From the NCBI GenBank assembly GCA_947501845.1, contig CANMXP010000011.1, positions 62,001 through 126,000 of the forward strand: 64,000 nt of DNA. The letters are read 5' to 3'. Source of the stretch: an uncultured Flavobacteriaceae bacterium (GTDB lineage Bacteria; Bacteroidota; Bacteroidia; Flavobacteriales; Flavobacteriaceae). Numbering within the stretch: position 1 is the first letter of the stretch; every line of letters starts with the position of its first letter. This document shows, one piece after another, positions 8,860 through 18,965 of this stretch. A program made the position numbers and the translations under genes. The notes beneath the pieces were generated by a model. It was not told where the DNA came from and searched no databases. It saw only the letters and a program-made list of their open reading frames with translations.

Positions 8860-10208
8860 TATGCTTTTTCTTCCCCTTTTAAAGCATTTAAAAACGTTTG
8901 AAAAATAATTTTCAAATCTAATAACAGAGACCAGTTTTCGATATAAAAGATATCATATTTTACACGATTAATAATATCTTTTTCTTCTTCTATTTCTCCT
9001 CTAAATCCACTTATTTGGGCTAACCCTGTAATGCCAGGTTTTACAAAATGACGCACCATAAATTTATCTACCCGCTGTGCATACATATTGGTATGACTTA
9101 CCATATGTGGCCTAGGCCCAACCACAGACATGTTTCCAAAGAGTACATTAAAAAATTGAGGGAGTTCATCTATACTGGTTTTACGTATAAACTTTCCTAT
9201 TTTAGTTATCCTCTGGTCTCCTTTTGTCGCCTGATGTAAATGAGCGTTTTCATTTGGCCTCATAGACCGGAACTTATAACAATCGAATTCTTCATAATTA
9301 AACCCATTTCTCGATTGCTTAAAAAATATAGGCCCTTTAGATTCTAACCTTATTAATATGGCCAATATTGGGGTTAACCACGACAATACAAATACAATAA
9401 TGAATGAAGAAAATAGAATATCGAACAAACGTTTAAGGAACTTGTTTAACGACTCTTGCAATGGTATTTCTCTTATGGATAAAATGGGGATGTAATCGTA
9501 ATACTCATACTTAAGTTTCTTTGAAAAAATATCCTTGTTATCAGGAATAAATTTTAGCTCTCTTAAATTGTTATCTGCAAAATCGATCAATTTGTTTATT
9601 TGCTTATTAGTCAGTGCAGATACAGAAAAATATATTTCATCAATATCATTGTCTATGATATACCTAAAACATTTTTCTAAAGAAAAATCGCCTTCATTAA
9701 CACCAAAATTACCTTTAAACTTATATCCAAAGTCAAGTCTTTTGTTAAACGTCTTTATTAACTGCCTTGTTTTTTCATTCTCGCCAATAACTATAATATT
9801 TCTAATATTGCCACTTAATACTGATCTATATTTTTTTAATAGTAAAAGCGTTAGCACTTTAAATACCGATACCAATAAAAAAATTAGCATTAAGTAATTC
9901 GCCAAGCCCAGCCGACTAATATTTGGTTGCTTAAAAAATCCTATAAAGGCATAAATAATAATTACAAAAAACACCATTTGCCTTAATAAAAGTGTTATGA
10001 TTTGAATTATTCGTGTATGTCTTTGAATTTCATAAAAGTGATTTATAAAAGATATAATAATCCACATTAAAGATAGATACGCAGTAAACAAATAAACGTT
10101 TATTAAGTTTATTTCAAACAAAATGACACATCCATTTATAATACCTAAATCAATTAAATATGAAATGGGCTTTAAAAACCCTGAATATCTTCCTTTTTTG
10201 TAACTCAA
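8856..10208 (-). CDS. Initiating polyprenyl glycosylphosphotransferase (WcaJ/WbaP-like)
   Basis: Transfers sugar-1-phosphate from a nucleotide sugar to undecaprenyl phosphate, starting repeat-unit assembly. The 450-residue protein has four N-terminal membrane segments (about 15-125), a CoA-binding-like middle region, a further membrane helix near 265-285, and the bacterial sugar transferase domain with FKQSRNGFNYEEF, CYKFRSMR, RKTSIDELPQFFNVL and MSVVGPRPH. Length and order fit the WcaJ-like polyisoprenyl-phosphate hexose-1-phosphate family. It is the last gene of the long minus-strand block, 2 bp after the decarboxylase gene. Confidence 0.92.
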   Translation of the reverse strand: MSYKKGRYSGFLKPISYLIDLGIINGCVILFEINLINVYLFTAYLSLMWIIISFINHFYEIQRHTRIIQIITLLLRQMVFFVIIIYAFIGFFKQPNISRLGLANYLMLIFLLVSVFKVLTLLLLKKYRSVLSGNIRNIIVIGENEKTRQLIKTFNKRLDFGYKFKGNFGVNEGDFSLEKCFRYIIDNDIDEIYFSVSALTNKQINKLIDFADNNLRELKFIPDNKDIFSKKLKYEYYDYIPILSIREIPLQESLNKFLKRLFDILFSSFIIVFVLSWLTPILAILIRLESKGPIFFKQSRNGFNYEEFDCYKFRSMRPNENAHLHQATKGDQRITKIGKFIRKTSIDELPQFFNVLFGNMSVVGPRPHMVSHTNMYAQRVDKFMVRHFVKPGITGLAQISGFRGEIEEEKDIINRVKYDIFYIENWSLLLDLKIIFQTFLNALKGEEKAY

Positions 10209-10210
10209 AA

Positions 10211-11197
10211 CTATCTCTTTATATGGTCTTTAAAATTTTTATGATCTCTTTTATAGAGTTCTTCCTTAGATAAACTTTTAAAATAGTTATATGTTTTTAA
10301 CATACCTTCATCCCTTTCAATTTTTGGCTCCCAACCTAATATTTTTTTAGCTAAACTAATATCAGGTTGTCTTTGAAGTGGATCATTTTGTGGTAATTCT
10401 TTGTATATTATTTTTTGATTTGTATCTGTTAACTTGATAATTTCCTCTGCAAAATCTTTTATAGATATTTCGTGTGGATTACCAATATTAACTGGATAAG
10501 CGTAATCACTTAATAATAATCTATAAATGCCTTCCACTTGATCATCAACATAACAGAACGATCTTGTTTGAGAACCATCTCCAAATATAGTTAAATCTTC
10601 GCCTCTTAAAGCTTGGCCCATAAATGCTGGTATAACTCTACCATCATTAAGACGCATTTTAGGGCCATAGGTATTAAATATACGGACGATGCGGGTCTCT
10701 AGACCATGAAATCTATGATAAGCCATAGTTATGGACTCTTGAAACCGCTTAGCTTCATCGTATACACCTCTTGGACCAATAGTATTTACATTTCCATAGT
10801 AGTCTTCTGTTTGTGGGTGTACCAAGGGGTCTCCATAAATTTCTGATGTTGATGCTATAAGGATTCTTGCTTTTTTAGCTTTCGCTAGCCCCAATAAATT
10901 GTGCGTTCCTAAAGAGCCTACTTTAAGTGTTTGAATAGGTATTTTTAAATAATCTATAGGACTGGCTGGTGATGCGAAATGAAGTATATAATCTAAGTTC
11001 CCTTCTATACTTACAAACTCAGTAACATCATGCTCTATAAACTCAAAATTCGGGTTTCCTTCTAAATGAGAAAGATTTTTTTTATCTCCAGTAATAAAGT
11101 TATCCATCCCAATGACATCGTAATCTTTATCGATAAATTTATCGCATAAATGTGATCCCAAAAAACCGGCTGCTCCTGTAATTAAAACTTTTTTCAA
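10211..11197 (-). CDS. UDP-glucuronate decarboxylase (UDP-xylose synthase type)
   Basis: A 328-residue extended short-chain dehydrogenase. It has [10 protein letters not shown] at about 8-17 for NAD binding, [15 protein letters not shown] and the active-site STSEIYGDP with YDEAKR, the combination typical of UXS proteins that turn UDP-glucuronate into UDP-xylose. The substrate enzyme, UDP-glucose dehydrogenase, is encoded two genes upstream, so the pair supplies UDP-xylose or a 4-keto-pentose. A separately inserted ATPase gene lies between them, ending 3 bp upstream of this start. Confidence 0.9.
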   Translation of the reverse strand: MKKVLITGAAGFLGSHLCDKFIDKDYDVIGMDNFITGDKKNLSHLEGNPNFEFIEHDVTEFVSIEGNLDYILHFASPASPIDYLKIPIQTLKVGSLGTHNLLGLAKAKKARILIASTSEIYGDPLVHPQTEDYYGNVNTIGPRGVYDEAKRFQESITMAYHRFHGLETRIVRIFNTYGPKMRLNDGRVIPAFMGQALRGEDLTIFGDGSQTRSFCYVDDQVEGIYRLLLSDYAYPVNIGNPHEISIKDFAEEIIKLTDTNQKIIYKELPQNDPLQRQPDISLAKKILGWEPKIERDEGMLKTYNYFKSLSKEELYKRDHKNFKDHIKR

Positions 11198-11200
11198 CGC

Positions 11201-12358
11201 TTATGCTTTAATTTTTTCATCCATCAAATCTAAAGGAATTACTTCAAAATTATGGCTTCTTTTTTGATAATCTTCACCTCCATAAACAATTTTTCCTCCT
11301 TCATATCTCGTTAAATTATTCCAATACTTTAACCCTTTAAAATAATCACTTGTAACGGTTTTTCCCGATTTTATTTCAACAGGTATTAATTCATCAAAAT
11401 TATCTATTACAATATCAATTTCGTTTCCTTTACTATTCCTCCAAAAATATAAATTATTTGCTTTTCCTTTATTTAATCGTTGTTTTAAAAGTTCAACTAT
11501 AACCATATTCTCAAACAAATTTCCTCTAAATGGATGTAAATTTAATTGATTAGCATTCTGAACTCCTAATAAAGCACTTGCCAATCCTACATCGTAAAAA
11601 TATAGCTTAGGCATTTTTACAACACGCTTATTAAAATTATTATGATGTGGTTGCAATCTAAATAAAATAAAACTGGCTTCTAACACCCCTATCCAAGATT
11701 CAATTGTTTTACTATCTACTCCTACTTCAACACCTAAAGCATTTTTATTTAGCAAATGGCCTATTCTGCCTGCACATAGTTTTATAAACCTTTCAAACAC
11801 AACTAAGTTTTCAATCCCTTTTAATTGTCTTACATCCCTTTCTATATATGTTTTAATGTAATTTAGAAACCACTTTTGAGTCTCAAAAGGTTTATCATAC
11901 AATGGCGGATAAAATCCTTTAAAAAGTTTTTCGTGAATGGTTCTAGGCACTATATCTTTTATTTCAGATAATGAAAAAGGTAATAAGTTTAAATAACCCA
12001 CTCTACCTGCAAGACTTTGCGTAATGCCTTGTTGCAACAAAAAATTGTTTGAGCCTGTTAGTATAAACTGTGCTGTTTTATTACTTTCATCTAAGATTTG
12101 CTGTAAGTATGAAAATAACTTTGGAGTTCGCTGAACCTCATCCAGTATAGCGCCTTTTGAATATTGTTCCAAAAACGCCTTTGGATCTTCTAGAGCAAAA
12201 CTTCTTGTGTCTAGATTTTCTAAACTTACATAAGGTTTATCTGGAAACACTAATTTCACTAATGTTGTTTTCCCTGACTGTCGAGGCCCAACAACAGCTA
12301 TTGCCTTGTATTGCTTAGATAACTTTAAAAGTTCTTTATGAGCTTCTCTTAAAACCAT
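11201..12358 (-). CDS. AAA ATPase with DUF4143 domain
   Basis: The protein (385 residues from ATG 12358) has the P-loop GPRQSGKTTL near 25-34, the Walker B region KGAILDEVQR, and a C-terminal DUF4143/nuclease-like part with FWRNSKGNEIDIVI and PVEIKSGKTV, the D-ExK-like pattern seen in this family. Such ATPases are widespread, often patchily inherited, and of unclear function. It has no evident place in sugar metabolism. I prefer ATG 12358 because the upstream in-frame TTG at 12364 lies inside a -7 promoter box. A perfect hairpin immediately upstream should isolate it from ugd transcription. Confidence 0.85.
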   Translation of the reverse strand: MVLREAHKELLKLSKQYKAIAVVGPRQSGKTTLVKLVFPDKPYVSLENLDTRSFALEDPKAFLEQYSKGAILDEVQRTPKLFSYLQQILDESNKTAQFILTGSNNFLLQQGITQSLAGRVGYLNLLPFSLSEIKDIVPRTIHEKLFKGFYPPLYDKPFETQKWFLNYIKTYIERDVRQLKGIENLVVFERFIKLCAGRIGHLLNKNALGVEVGVDSKTIESWIGVLEASFILFRLQPHHNNFNKRVVKMPKLYFYDVGLASALLGVQNANQLNLHPFRGNLFENMVIVELLKQRLNKGKANNLYFWRNSKGNEIDIVIDNFDELIPVEIKSGKTVTSDYFKGLKYWNNLTRYEGGKIVYGGEDYQKRSHNFEVIPLDLMDEKIKA

Positions 12359-12361
12359 GTA

Positions 12362-12369
12362 CAAATATA
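12362..12369 (-). promoter_or_regulatory. -7 box of the DUF4143 ATPase gene
   Basis: On the minus strand TATATTTG matches TAnnTTTG exactly and ends 3 bp before the ATG at 12358. Transcription from it would start at or near the start codon, giving a leaderless or nearly leaderless mRNA. A TTTG in the loop of the adjacent hairpin is 26 bp upstream, rather far for a -33 element. Confidence 0.45.
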
Positions 12370-12372
12370 CTT

Positions 12373-12421
12373 AAAAAATCGCACAATTTCGGAATCAAAT
12401 TCCGAAATTGTGCGATTTTTT
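12373..12421. terminator. Perfect 22-bp inverted repeat, bidirectional terminator-like
   Basis: Positions 12373-12394 and 12400-12421 are perfect reverse complements around the 5-base loop TCAAA. Each arm begins or ends in six A or T, so transcripts from either strand get a stem followed by a U run. It lies 30 bp after the ugd stop on the minus strand, so it most likely terminates ugd transcription. Its near-perfect symmetry is unusual beside other hairpins here. Confidence 0.8.
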
Positions 12422-12451
12422 CATAAAACAGAACCAGCCCGTTCTCAAATT

Positions 12452-13852
12452 TTACTTACCACTACCAATTTTGTAATAAGTAAAACCTATTTCTTCTAAT
12501 TCTTTTTTGTCTAAAAGGCCTCTTCCATCAAAAACAAAAGCAGGTTTTTGCATGTTTTTATAAATATGTTTCCAATCATAATTTTTAAACTCATCCCATT
12601 CAGTTAAAATAGCTATGGCATGAGAATCTTTACAAGCTTTATAAGGATCATTATTTACAGTTAATAAGCTTTTATTCTCATCTGATGAACGCGTATTTAA
12701 ATAATTTAAATCGGTATATATTCTTTCCTCAGGAACTTTAGGATCATAAACAGATATTTGGGCCTGCTCATTTAATAAATTATCAGCAACCTTAATAGCC
12801 GCCGACTCACGGGTATCGTTCGTATCTTTTTTAAACGCCCAACCTAAAAATGATATTTTTTTTCCTGAAACTGTATTATATAGCGTACTTACAATATTAT
12901 TCGAAAAACGATTTTTTTGATGCTCGTTCATAATAATAACTTGCTCCCAATAATCAGCCACTTCATTTAACCCATAACTTTTTGCTATATATACTAAATT
13001 TAAAATGTCTTTTTGAAAACAAGACCCTCCGAAACCAACAGAAGCATTTAAAAACTTAGAACCTATCCTAGAGTCCATCCCTATGGCTTTCGAAACTTCT
13101 CTTACATCTGCCCCTGTTTTTTCACATATTTCAGACATGGCATTTATAGAAGATACTCGTTGTGCCAAAAATGCATTAGCAGTAAGTTTGGATAGCTCAG
13201 ATGACCACACATTGGTAGTCAATATTTTTTCTTTAGGAACCCAATTTGCATAAATATCTTCCAAAGCCCGTATAGCAACCTCTCCCTTTTTAGTCGAAGT
13301 ATCTCCTCCAATTAATACCCGGTCTGGGTTTAACAAATCTTGAACCGCTGTCCCTTCAGCTAAAAACTCTGGATTTGATAATATTTGAAATTGCACACCA
13401 TTTCCAGTGTTATCTAAAATACTTTTAATTGCTGATGCAGTCCTAACTGGGAGTGTTGATTTTTCAACAACGATTTTGTCTTGTTTAGCAACTTTAGCTA
13501 TCTGTCTGGCACAAAGCTCAATATATTTTAAATCGGCTGCCATCCCTTTTCCCTTACCATAAGTCTTAGTAGGTGTATTGACAGAAATAAAAATCATATC
13601 GGCTTCGTCGATTGCTTTGTCAATATTTGTTGAAAAAAATAAATTTTTTCCTCTTGTTTCATTTACTATTTCAGATAAATCTGGTTCGAAAACAGGAAGT
13701 TTATTTAAATCTTCGGAATTCCACGCTGCTATTCTAGCCTCATTAATATCTACTATCGTTATTTTTATACTTGGACACTGTTGAGCTATTACTGCCATTG
13801 TAGGGCCTCCAACATAGCCTGCTCCTATACAACATATCTTTGTTATTTTCAT
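12452..13852 (-). CDS. ugd: UDP-glucose 6-dehydrogenase
   Basis: Oxidises UDP-glucose to UDP-glucuronate with two NAD. The 466-residue protein starts [19 protein letters not shown] with the GxGYVG dinucleotide fold. It has [22 protein letters not shown] and the catalytic cysteine segment [10 protein letters not shown] near 270-280, then [14 protein letters not shown]. Length fits the longer, animal-like UGDH subgroup rather than the roughly 390-residue bacterial form. Its product feeds the decarboxylase at 10211-11197 or is used directly as glucuronate. Confidence 0.94.
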   Translation of the reverse strand: MKITKICCIGAGYVGGPTMAVIAQQCPSIKITIVDINEARIAAWNSEDLNKLPVFEPDLSEIVNETRGKNLFFSTNIDKAIDEADMIFISVNTPTKTYGKGKGMAADLKYIELCARQIAKVAKQDKIVVEKSTLPVRTASAIKSILDNTGNGVQFQILSNPEFLAEGTAVQDLLNPDRVLIGGDTSTKKGEVAIRALEDIYANWVPKEKILTTNVWSSELSKLTANAFLAQRVSSINAMSEICEKTGADVREVSKAIGMDSRIGSKFLNASVGFGGSCFQKDILNLVYIAKSYGLNEVADYWEQVIIMNEHQKNRFSNNIVSTLYNTVSGKKISFLGWAFKKDTNDTRESAAIKVADNLLNEQAQISVYDPKVPEERIYTDLNYLNTRSSDENKSLLTVNNDPYKACKDSHAIAILTEWDEFKNYDWKHIYKNMQKPAFVFDGRGLLDKKELEEIGFTYYKIGSGK

Positions 13853-13960
13853 ATATTAGATTCTTTATGCAAAAATAATTAAACAGCATTTATGAAGATT
13901 GCTTTTTATTAATTATATTTTAATAAAAATTATTGTTTCAAATTTAGTTTCAAGAGACTC

Positions 13961-15253
13961 TTATGTCAAGCTCCTTGAAGCCTTTTTCTCTAATGAATAA
14001 TTGGAGACGAACAAGCAATAAAAAAAAGTAAAAAAAGAAATTCCAGAATACCGTTCAAACATAGATTCAAACAAAAAATTTATTGTAATAATTAAAAAAA
14101 GATTAATCGTAATTAATTTCAAGTTTTCATTGTTGTATTTGAAAGTCTTAGATAAAAAAGAAATAAGTAAAAAAAGAAAAACTGAAAAACCAATTATGCC
14201 TAAATCTAAAAATATTTGTAAATATTGATTATGAGCGTGGTACTTTTCTTTTTTCCAATACCATTGTCTTTTTACTGCGAACACCTCATATAGTCTATTA
14301 TCTGAACCTCCTGCTCCTATACCAATTAATGGGTTTTCTTTTATTAAATCCAATGCAGATGACCATAACATTACTCTATAATTATAATCATTGGATTTTA
14401 TGTTTTTAATTTTTTTATAGTCTTTAACCTTTAATTCAGACTTATTTATAACAAAATTACTTCTATAAAAACTTTTAAAACGTGGGTTAAACAAAAATAC
14501 GCAAACAGCTGTAACAAATAACAATACGACACTTATACCTGCTATCCTTTTACTTTTTATGGATTGAAAAACCTTAAATATCAAAAGAACAAACAATATA
14601 ATCAAAGAAGCTTTATTTATAATTTGAAATAGTCCTACGAAAAAAAAGAACAATAAACCATATTTTATAATTCTATTTTTAAAAAAATCTGTATAAAATA
14701 GAATCGCCATCGAAAACAATAAATACATGGCAAAATATACTGCCTGGTGTATAAATGAAAAATTAAAACTAAAAAAATGATTTTCTTCTTTCTGTATAGA
14801 ATTATAAAAACTAATGCTTTTATCTTTTCTTGAATCAAATATTAAATTAGTGAAATCAAAAGAATTATAAAAGGCATTAAATTCACATATAGTCAATGCA
14901 ACTAAACACCCAAAAACAAAATATTTTAAAATCAAACTGGGACATCCTGGCAAGTCCCTGTTTAACATAAAAATTATGGGAAATACCAATAAGGAAGCTT
15001 TTTGTTCAATAATGCTAAATTCTAATTCTGAAGAATATAACAAGGATATGCAATAAAGAGCATAAAGACATATTGGAAGAACAAACCCTATTTTAAAATA
15101 AAATTTGTTATTTCTAAAATTGAATATGGAAACAATTAATAAAAGCCCAATATTAATTGTTGAAATCTTTTGACTTATTGGAAGAAAAAAAGCAAAAGAT
15201 GCAAATAAAAACATCTTTACCAAGCCAATTCTATAATTATATTTATCTGACAT
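13961..15253 (-). CDS. O-antigen ligase / polymerase family membrane protein (WaaL-like)
   Basis: A 430-residue protein with about ten to twelve predicted membrane helices and one long polar loop at about 250-330. That loop contains MLWSSALDLIKENPLIGIGAGG and YHAHNQYLQIFLDLGIIG, the Wzy_C-type pattern shared by O-antigen ligases and some polymerases. Such proteins act on the periplasmic face, joining glycan to lipid A core or to another acceptor. An EpsG-like candidate polymerase is encoded separately at 17570-18796, so ligase is the likelier role here. Confidence 0.8.
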   Translation of the reverse strand: MSDKYNYRIGLVKMFLFASFAFFLPISQKISTINIGLLLIVSIFNFRNNKFYFKIGFVLPICLYALYCISLLYSSELEFSIIEQKASLLVFPIIFMLNRDLPGCPSLILKYFVFGCLVALTICEFNAFYNSFDFTNLIFDSRKDKSISFYNSIQKEENHFFSFNFSFIHQAVYFAMYLLFSMAILFYTDFFKNRIIKYGLLFFFFVGLFQIINKASLIILFVLLIFKVFQSIKSKRIAGISVVLLFVTAVCVFLFNPRFKSFYRSNFVINKSELKVKDYKKIKNIKSNDYNYRVMLWSSALDLIKENPLIGIGAGGSDNRLYEVFAVKRQWYWKKEKYHAHNQYLQIFLDLGIIGFSVFLFLLISFLSKTFKYNNENLKLITINLFLIITINFLFESMFERYSGISFFTFFYCLFVSNYSLEKKASRSLT

Positions 15254-15278
15254 ATAAAATATTCGTACTTTAAAAGTT

Positions 15279-16007
15279 TTACAAGGAAGACAAACTAAAC
15301 TTTGTTTTTATAATGTAAAAAGCAAATTTAGCATTACCAATTAGGTATCTTTGCCACATCCGTTTAGGTTCTAACATAAGTCTGTAGAACCATTCAAGTC
15401 TAATATCCCTCATCCATTTAGGAGCTCTTGGAATAGATTTAGAAATAAAATCAAGAATTGCTCCTCCTGCTATAGCCAATTTAATATTTGATAAATTTTC
15501 AATATTGTCATTCAACCATATTTCTTGTTTTGGAACTCCCATACCCAAAACCAAGATATTTGCATTAGAGTTATTGATTTCATTTAAAATTTTTTTATCA
15601 TCATGAAAAAAACCATTATGAAAACCAACTACATTTAGTTTCGCTTTAACAAGCTCATTCATTGCTTTTTCTGCAACATCTCTCTCTCCTCCTAATAAAA
15701 ATATTTTCCCATCATTAGACAATTCATTTAAAATTTGAGGTATTAAATCGGTCCCATTTAAATTATCTTTAAACCTTATTCCCCCTAATCTTCCACCTAA
15801 TTCAACACCAATACCATCATTCAATAATATGTCTGCATTATTTAAAACATTTTTATACTCTATATTTTTTCTTGAAATATTATAACAATGGGCATTTAGA
15901 AATAATAAAATAGTTTTAATTTCATCAGAAAATCGTTGTTTTACATCAATAATTATATCTTCCTTAGATCCTAAATTTACTTTAATACCAAAAAAATCAG
16001 TTTTCAT
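15279..16007 (-). CDS. WecG/TagA/CpsF family glycosyltransferase (GT26)
   Basis: The 242-residue protein matches the GT26 family: FLNAHCYNISRKN near 37-49, LLNDGIGVELGGRL near 72-85, KIFLLGGERDVAEKAM, and LVLGMGVPKQEIWLNDN near 150-166. The C-terminus with RAPKWMRDIRLEWFYRL is also typical. Members transfer ManNAc, ManNAcA or glucosyl residues to lipid-linked acceptors. UDP-ManNAc could come from WecB in this locus. It is separated from the O-antigen ligase gene by 25 bp on the same strand. Confidence 0.9.
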   Translation of the reverse strand: MKTDFFGIKVNLGSKEDIIIDVKQRFSDEIKTILLFLNAHCYNISRKNIEYKNVLNNADILLNDGIGVELGGRLGGIRFKDNLNGTDLIPQILNELSNDGKIFLLGGERDVAEKAMNELVKAKLNVVGFHNGFFHDDKKILNEINNSNANILVLGMGVPKQEIWLNDNIENLSNIKLAIAGGAILDFISKSIPRAPKWMRDIRLEWFYRLMLEPKRMWQRYLIGNAKFAFYIIKTKFSLSSL

Positions 16008-16086
16008 AATACTATTGTTACTTTTAACATTTACACTTAACTCTTTTCCTTGTTTAGTTTTTGATTAAAAAACTTACTTATCTATA

Positions 16087-17004
16087 TTAACTTTTATTTT
16101 TAAGGTAAACTTTATTTTCCCTTTGATTTAACACTTTTTTAATTTTAAATATCTTATTCATTCCTATAAATAAGTTTGAACGGTTCTTTAATAGTTTAGC
16201 ACATACCGTAATCACATATTTTATTCCAAACATATAAGATTTTGCTAAAAAGTATAAAACAGATTGTTGATATTTTCTTTTATTAATTGAACATAAAAAT
16301 TTATTGGCACGTAAAGCGGCGTTAAGTCTAGTATCAAAATGGTTTAAACTTATTGAATTTGTTAAACTTCCGTGAGTCATTGTTATATTATATAAAACTC
16401 CCTTAGATGCAGAAATAGACTTTGCAAAAAAAGCGGATTTTAATGAAAAGTAAATATCATTAGAGGTTATAATTTCATCAAATTTGATATTGTTTTCTTC
16501 AATAACTTTTCTCCTAATCATTTTGCTCCAAGGAGGCGTATAGAAATACTTTAGCGCATCTTCTTTACTTTTGTCTTTTATAAAATCATTAACAAGTTTC
16601 ATATAACGCTCGTGACGGTAAGCTATTTTGCCGTTATCAATATAGTTACTAGTTGTACCAAAATAAATAATATCACTACTAGATTCAAAATGTTTTTCTA
16701 GCAAGGTTTCTATGTTCTCTGAAAAAAAATCATCAGCATCAGCAAAAAGTACCCATTTGCCTTTTGCTTCTTTTAGCCCAATATTTCTAGCCTTACCAGC
16801 CCCTTCTGAATTATTGTTATATAATATTTTAACGTTTTTGTTAAATACATTATTTTTTAACTTTTCTTTTTCTTGAAACTCACTATTGTCATCAACAATA
16901 ATAACCTGATAACTATCACTAGCTGGAATTGACTTTAAAAGCTTCAACAATAAATCAAATGAATCCTTATGAGGAATAATGATTGTATATTTCACGTTAA
17001 TCAT
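16087..17004 (-). CDS. Glycosyltransferase family 2
   Basis: A 305-residue GT-A fold enzyme. The N-terminus has TIIIPHKDSFDLLLKLL and VIIVDDNSEF, followed by GAGKARNIGLKEAKGKWVLFADADDFF with the metal-binding DxD at about 91-93. The C-terminal 100 residues are basic and hydrophobic, suggesting membrane association. It probably adds one sugar of the repeat unit. Its start is 81 bp upstream of the GT26 gene's ATG region and it follows the decayed GT2 gene. Confidence 0.87.
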   Translation of the reverse strand: MINVKYTIIIPHKDSFDLLLKLLKSIPASDSYQVIIVDDNSEFQEKEKLKNNVFNKNVKILYNNNSEGAGKARNIGLKEAKGKWVLFADADDFFSENIETLLEKHFESSSDIIYFGTTSNYIDNGKIAYRHERYMKLVNDFIKDKSKEDALKYFYTPPWSKMIRRKVIEENNIKFDEIITSNDIYFSLKSAFFAKSISASKGVLYNITMTHGSLTNSISLNHFDTRLNAALRANKFLCSINKRKYQQSVLYFLAKSYMFGIKYVITVCAKLLKNRSNLFIGMNKIFKIKKVLNQRENKVYLKNKS

Positions 17005-17248
17005 TTTATTTTAATCATAATTTTGGAAAAAAAATCTCTTAAATAATTATTTATAAAAACCTTACTAACAACAAAAAAATCTCTGTATTTTATGTACGTA
17101 TAAAAAAGTTTCTAAGGATTCATAGCTAAAGGCAAATAAAAATAATTTATTCTAGAAAAAAAATGTATCTTCAGTGTAAAAACATGTTTTTATAACATTA
17201 CTTAATTTACATATACCAATATAGTATGTAACCACAAATGATTTTATT

Positions 17249-17568
17249 TTATTTCTTTATGCTCTCATACCGTACGTAATCAATAACTCCAAACGAATGA
17301 CGAAATTTATAATCTAACTTACTAAGTTTTTTATAAACACTATTAGGCATTAAAACAAAGTTATCATTAAATATTAAGCATTCTCTCATCATCTTACCGT
17401 CGCTCTAATTTCTTCCTCTCCGATCACTATATATCTTTAATTGTTTGTTTAAAATCGAATAGGAAATCCAACAATATTAGTATTACTTTGGATAAAAAAC
17501 TTTCCCAAGCATTTAATAGTTTTTACTTCTCGATTAAATAATATCATTAACACCGCAATAATCTTCAT
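17249..17568 (-). pseudogene. Decayed glycosyltransferase family 2 gene
   Basis: The 565-bp gap between two intact genes is not empty. An ATG at 17568 opens a frame beginning MKIIAVLMILFNREVKTIKCL, like a GT2 N-terminus, which stops after about 39 codons. Further on, a frame gives FNDNFVLMPNSVYKKLSKLD then KFRHSFGVIDY, matching the GT2 acceptor-side motif NGNFVLIPxxVxxKLGxLDxxFxHxxGDxDYGLRA. After DY the match continues in another frame (YGMRA) and then hits a stop. The middle of the gene is missing. It sits one base after the EpsG-like stop, so it was once part of this operon. Confidence 0.62.
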
Positions 17569-17569
17569 T

Positions 17570-18796
17570 CTAAATTATATAATTTAATAATGAATAATAA
17601 TAAATCTTTGGACCTAACGTATAAGTCCACATTCCTGCGCCGAGATAATAAATAAAGAAAATCATAACAAAAACTACTATACTCATTAACATTACTCTAT
17701 GCAGCTTAAAATACCATGCATATAAAAGAAATACAAATGGAAAAAATTGCCATACATAAAAATTCAACCTATTTGAAAGTTCAGATTGGTGTAAATTTGC
17801 AAGAATAAATATAACTAAAACTAGAAGTATATTGAAAAAGTGTATTACCCCATTTTCTTTTTTTAATCTTGGTTTTAAAAAATATATTAGAATTAAAGGT
17901 AAACAAGCTAATAAGGTAGATGTAATTATTTTCGAGGTAGACAAATACCCCAAGCCAACAAAGGTTGTGTCCTTGCTTGCCCTTATAAGGATATATTTAA
18001 GTACAGATATATCATCAAATATTGGCAGTAAAACTAATGCAATGTTTTGTACATTAAAAAGGACAAACACCATTAATAAATAATATAGTAATGTCTTTTT
18101 ATTTAGTAAACTTTTTTTAAAAAAAGGAAGAAATAAAAAAGGAACAAATAAAAATGAGGAAGAATGAATTAAAACCATACAAAACACTAAAAAGTAAGAT
18201 CTTTTATTATAACAAAGTTTATTAACTAAAATATACATTAAAAGAGATGCTGCTAAAAACTGCCTTAATAAAATTGCAGACATTGTAAAAATATATGGTG
18301 TAAATGACATTATAAATATGGCAGTAACAATAAACCTATTTGATATTTTGATTGCCTTACCAAATTTATATATGGCTAAGTTCAAAAAGCTATAAGCAAC
18401 AAAACTATAGAAAATCACAAATAGTTTAGTATTGTCTCCTAAAAATTGATATGTTATGTAGTTGAATATTGTGAATACAGGTTCTTTAGCCAAATCTTTA
18501 CTGCTTGCTCCAAAGCTAAAAAGATATTCTAAAAGCGTCACTGTTCCAGCCTCAAGATACTCTATCAAATACCAAATTAAATCATTTTCAGGCACTTTGG
18601 TTGAGTTAACACATCCTATAAAAAAAGCAACTAAAAAAGGTGTAAGCTTGAGAAGTAAACTATTAGTTCTATTACTTAATATTAAATAAACAGCTAGAAA
18701 TACTAATCCAAATAAAGGGTTTACAATAAAAAACATTAATAATAGAATAGAAAACGAGCTTTCTACTCCAATCTTTTTACGATTCAAAACATCCAT
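17570..18796 (-). CDS. EpsG-like polysaccharide polymerase (Wzy role)
   Basis: A 408-residue protein with about ten to eleven membrane helices and a polar N-terminal third containing ENDLIWYLIEYLEAG and KEPVFTIFNYITYQF. That resembles EpsG-family polymerases, where a D-x-x-x-Y/E-P-x-F region follows the first helices. It probably polymerises flipped repeat units in the periplasm. Sequence conservation in this family is low, so topology and context carry the call. The downstream intergenic stretch holds the GT2 remnant; upstream 169 bp show no recognisable feature. Confidence 0.7.
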   Translation of the reverse strand: MDVLNRKKIGVESSFSILLLMFFIVNPLFGLVFLAVYLILSNRTNSLLLKLTPFLVAFFIGCVNSTKVPENDLIWYLIEYLEAGTVTLLEYLFSFGASSKDLAKEPVFTIFNYITYQFLGDNTKLFVIFYSFVAYSFLNLAIYKFGKAIKISNRFIVTAIFIMSFTPYIFTMSAILLRQFLAASLLMYILVNKLCYNKRSYFLVFCMVLIHSSSFLFVPFLFLPFFKKSLLNKKTLLYYLLMVFVLFNVQNIALVLLPIFDDISVLKYILIRASKDTTFVGLGYLSTSKIITSTLLACLPLILIYFLKPRLKKENGVIHFFNILLVLVIFILANLHQSELSNRLNFYVWQFFPFVFLLYAWYFKLHRVMLMSIVVFVMIFFIYYLGAGMWTYTLGPKIYYYSLLNYII

Positions 18797-18965
18797 TTTT
18801 CTTTTAATCTGTCAATTTAGATCTATTCCGTTATCTATTTTCACTTCCTCTTTTGACCCCAGGTGGTTTTACTTTTCAAAGGTATTAACAATCAATTGAA
18901 CAAAACTCTTGAATTTAGATTATTTTTACGTAACGTGAGTTAATAAAAAATATAGCTCTTTTGTA

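Noticed and set aside
12359-12364. TTG start giving two extra residues (MY) to the DUF4143 ATPase
   Set aside because: The TTG is part of a perfect TAnnTTTG promoter box; ATG 12358 fits better.
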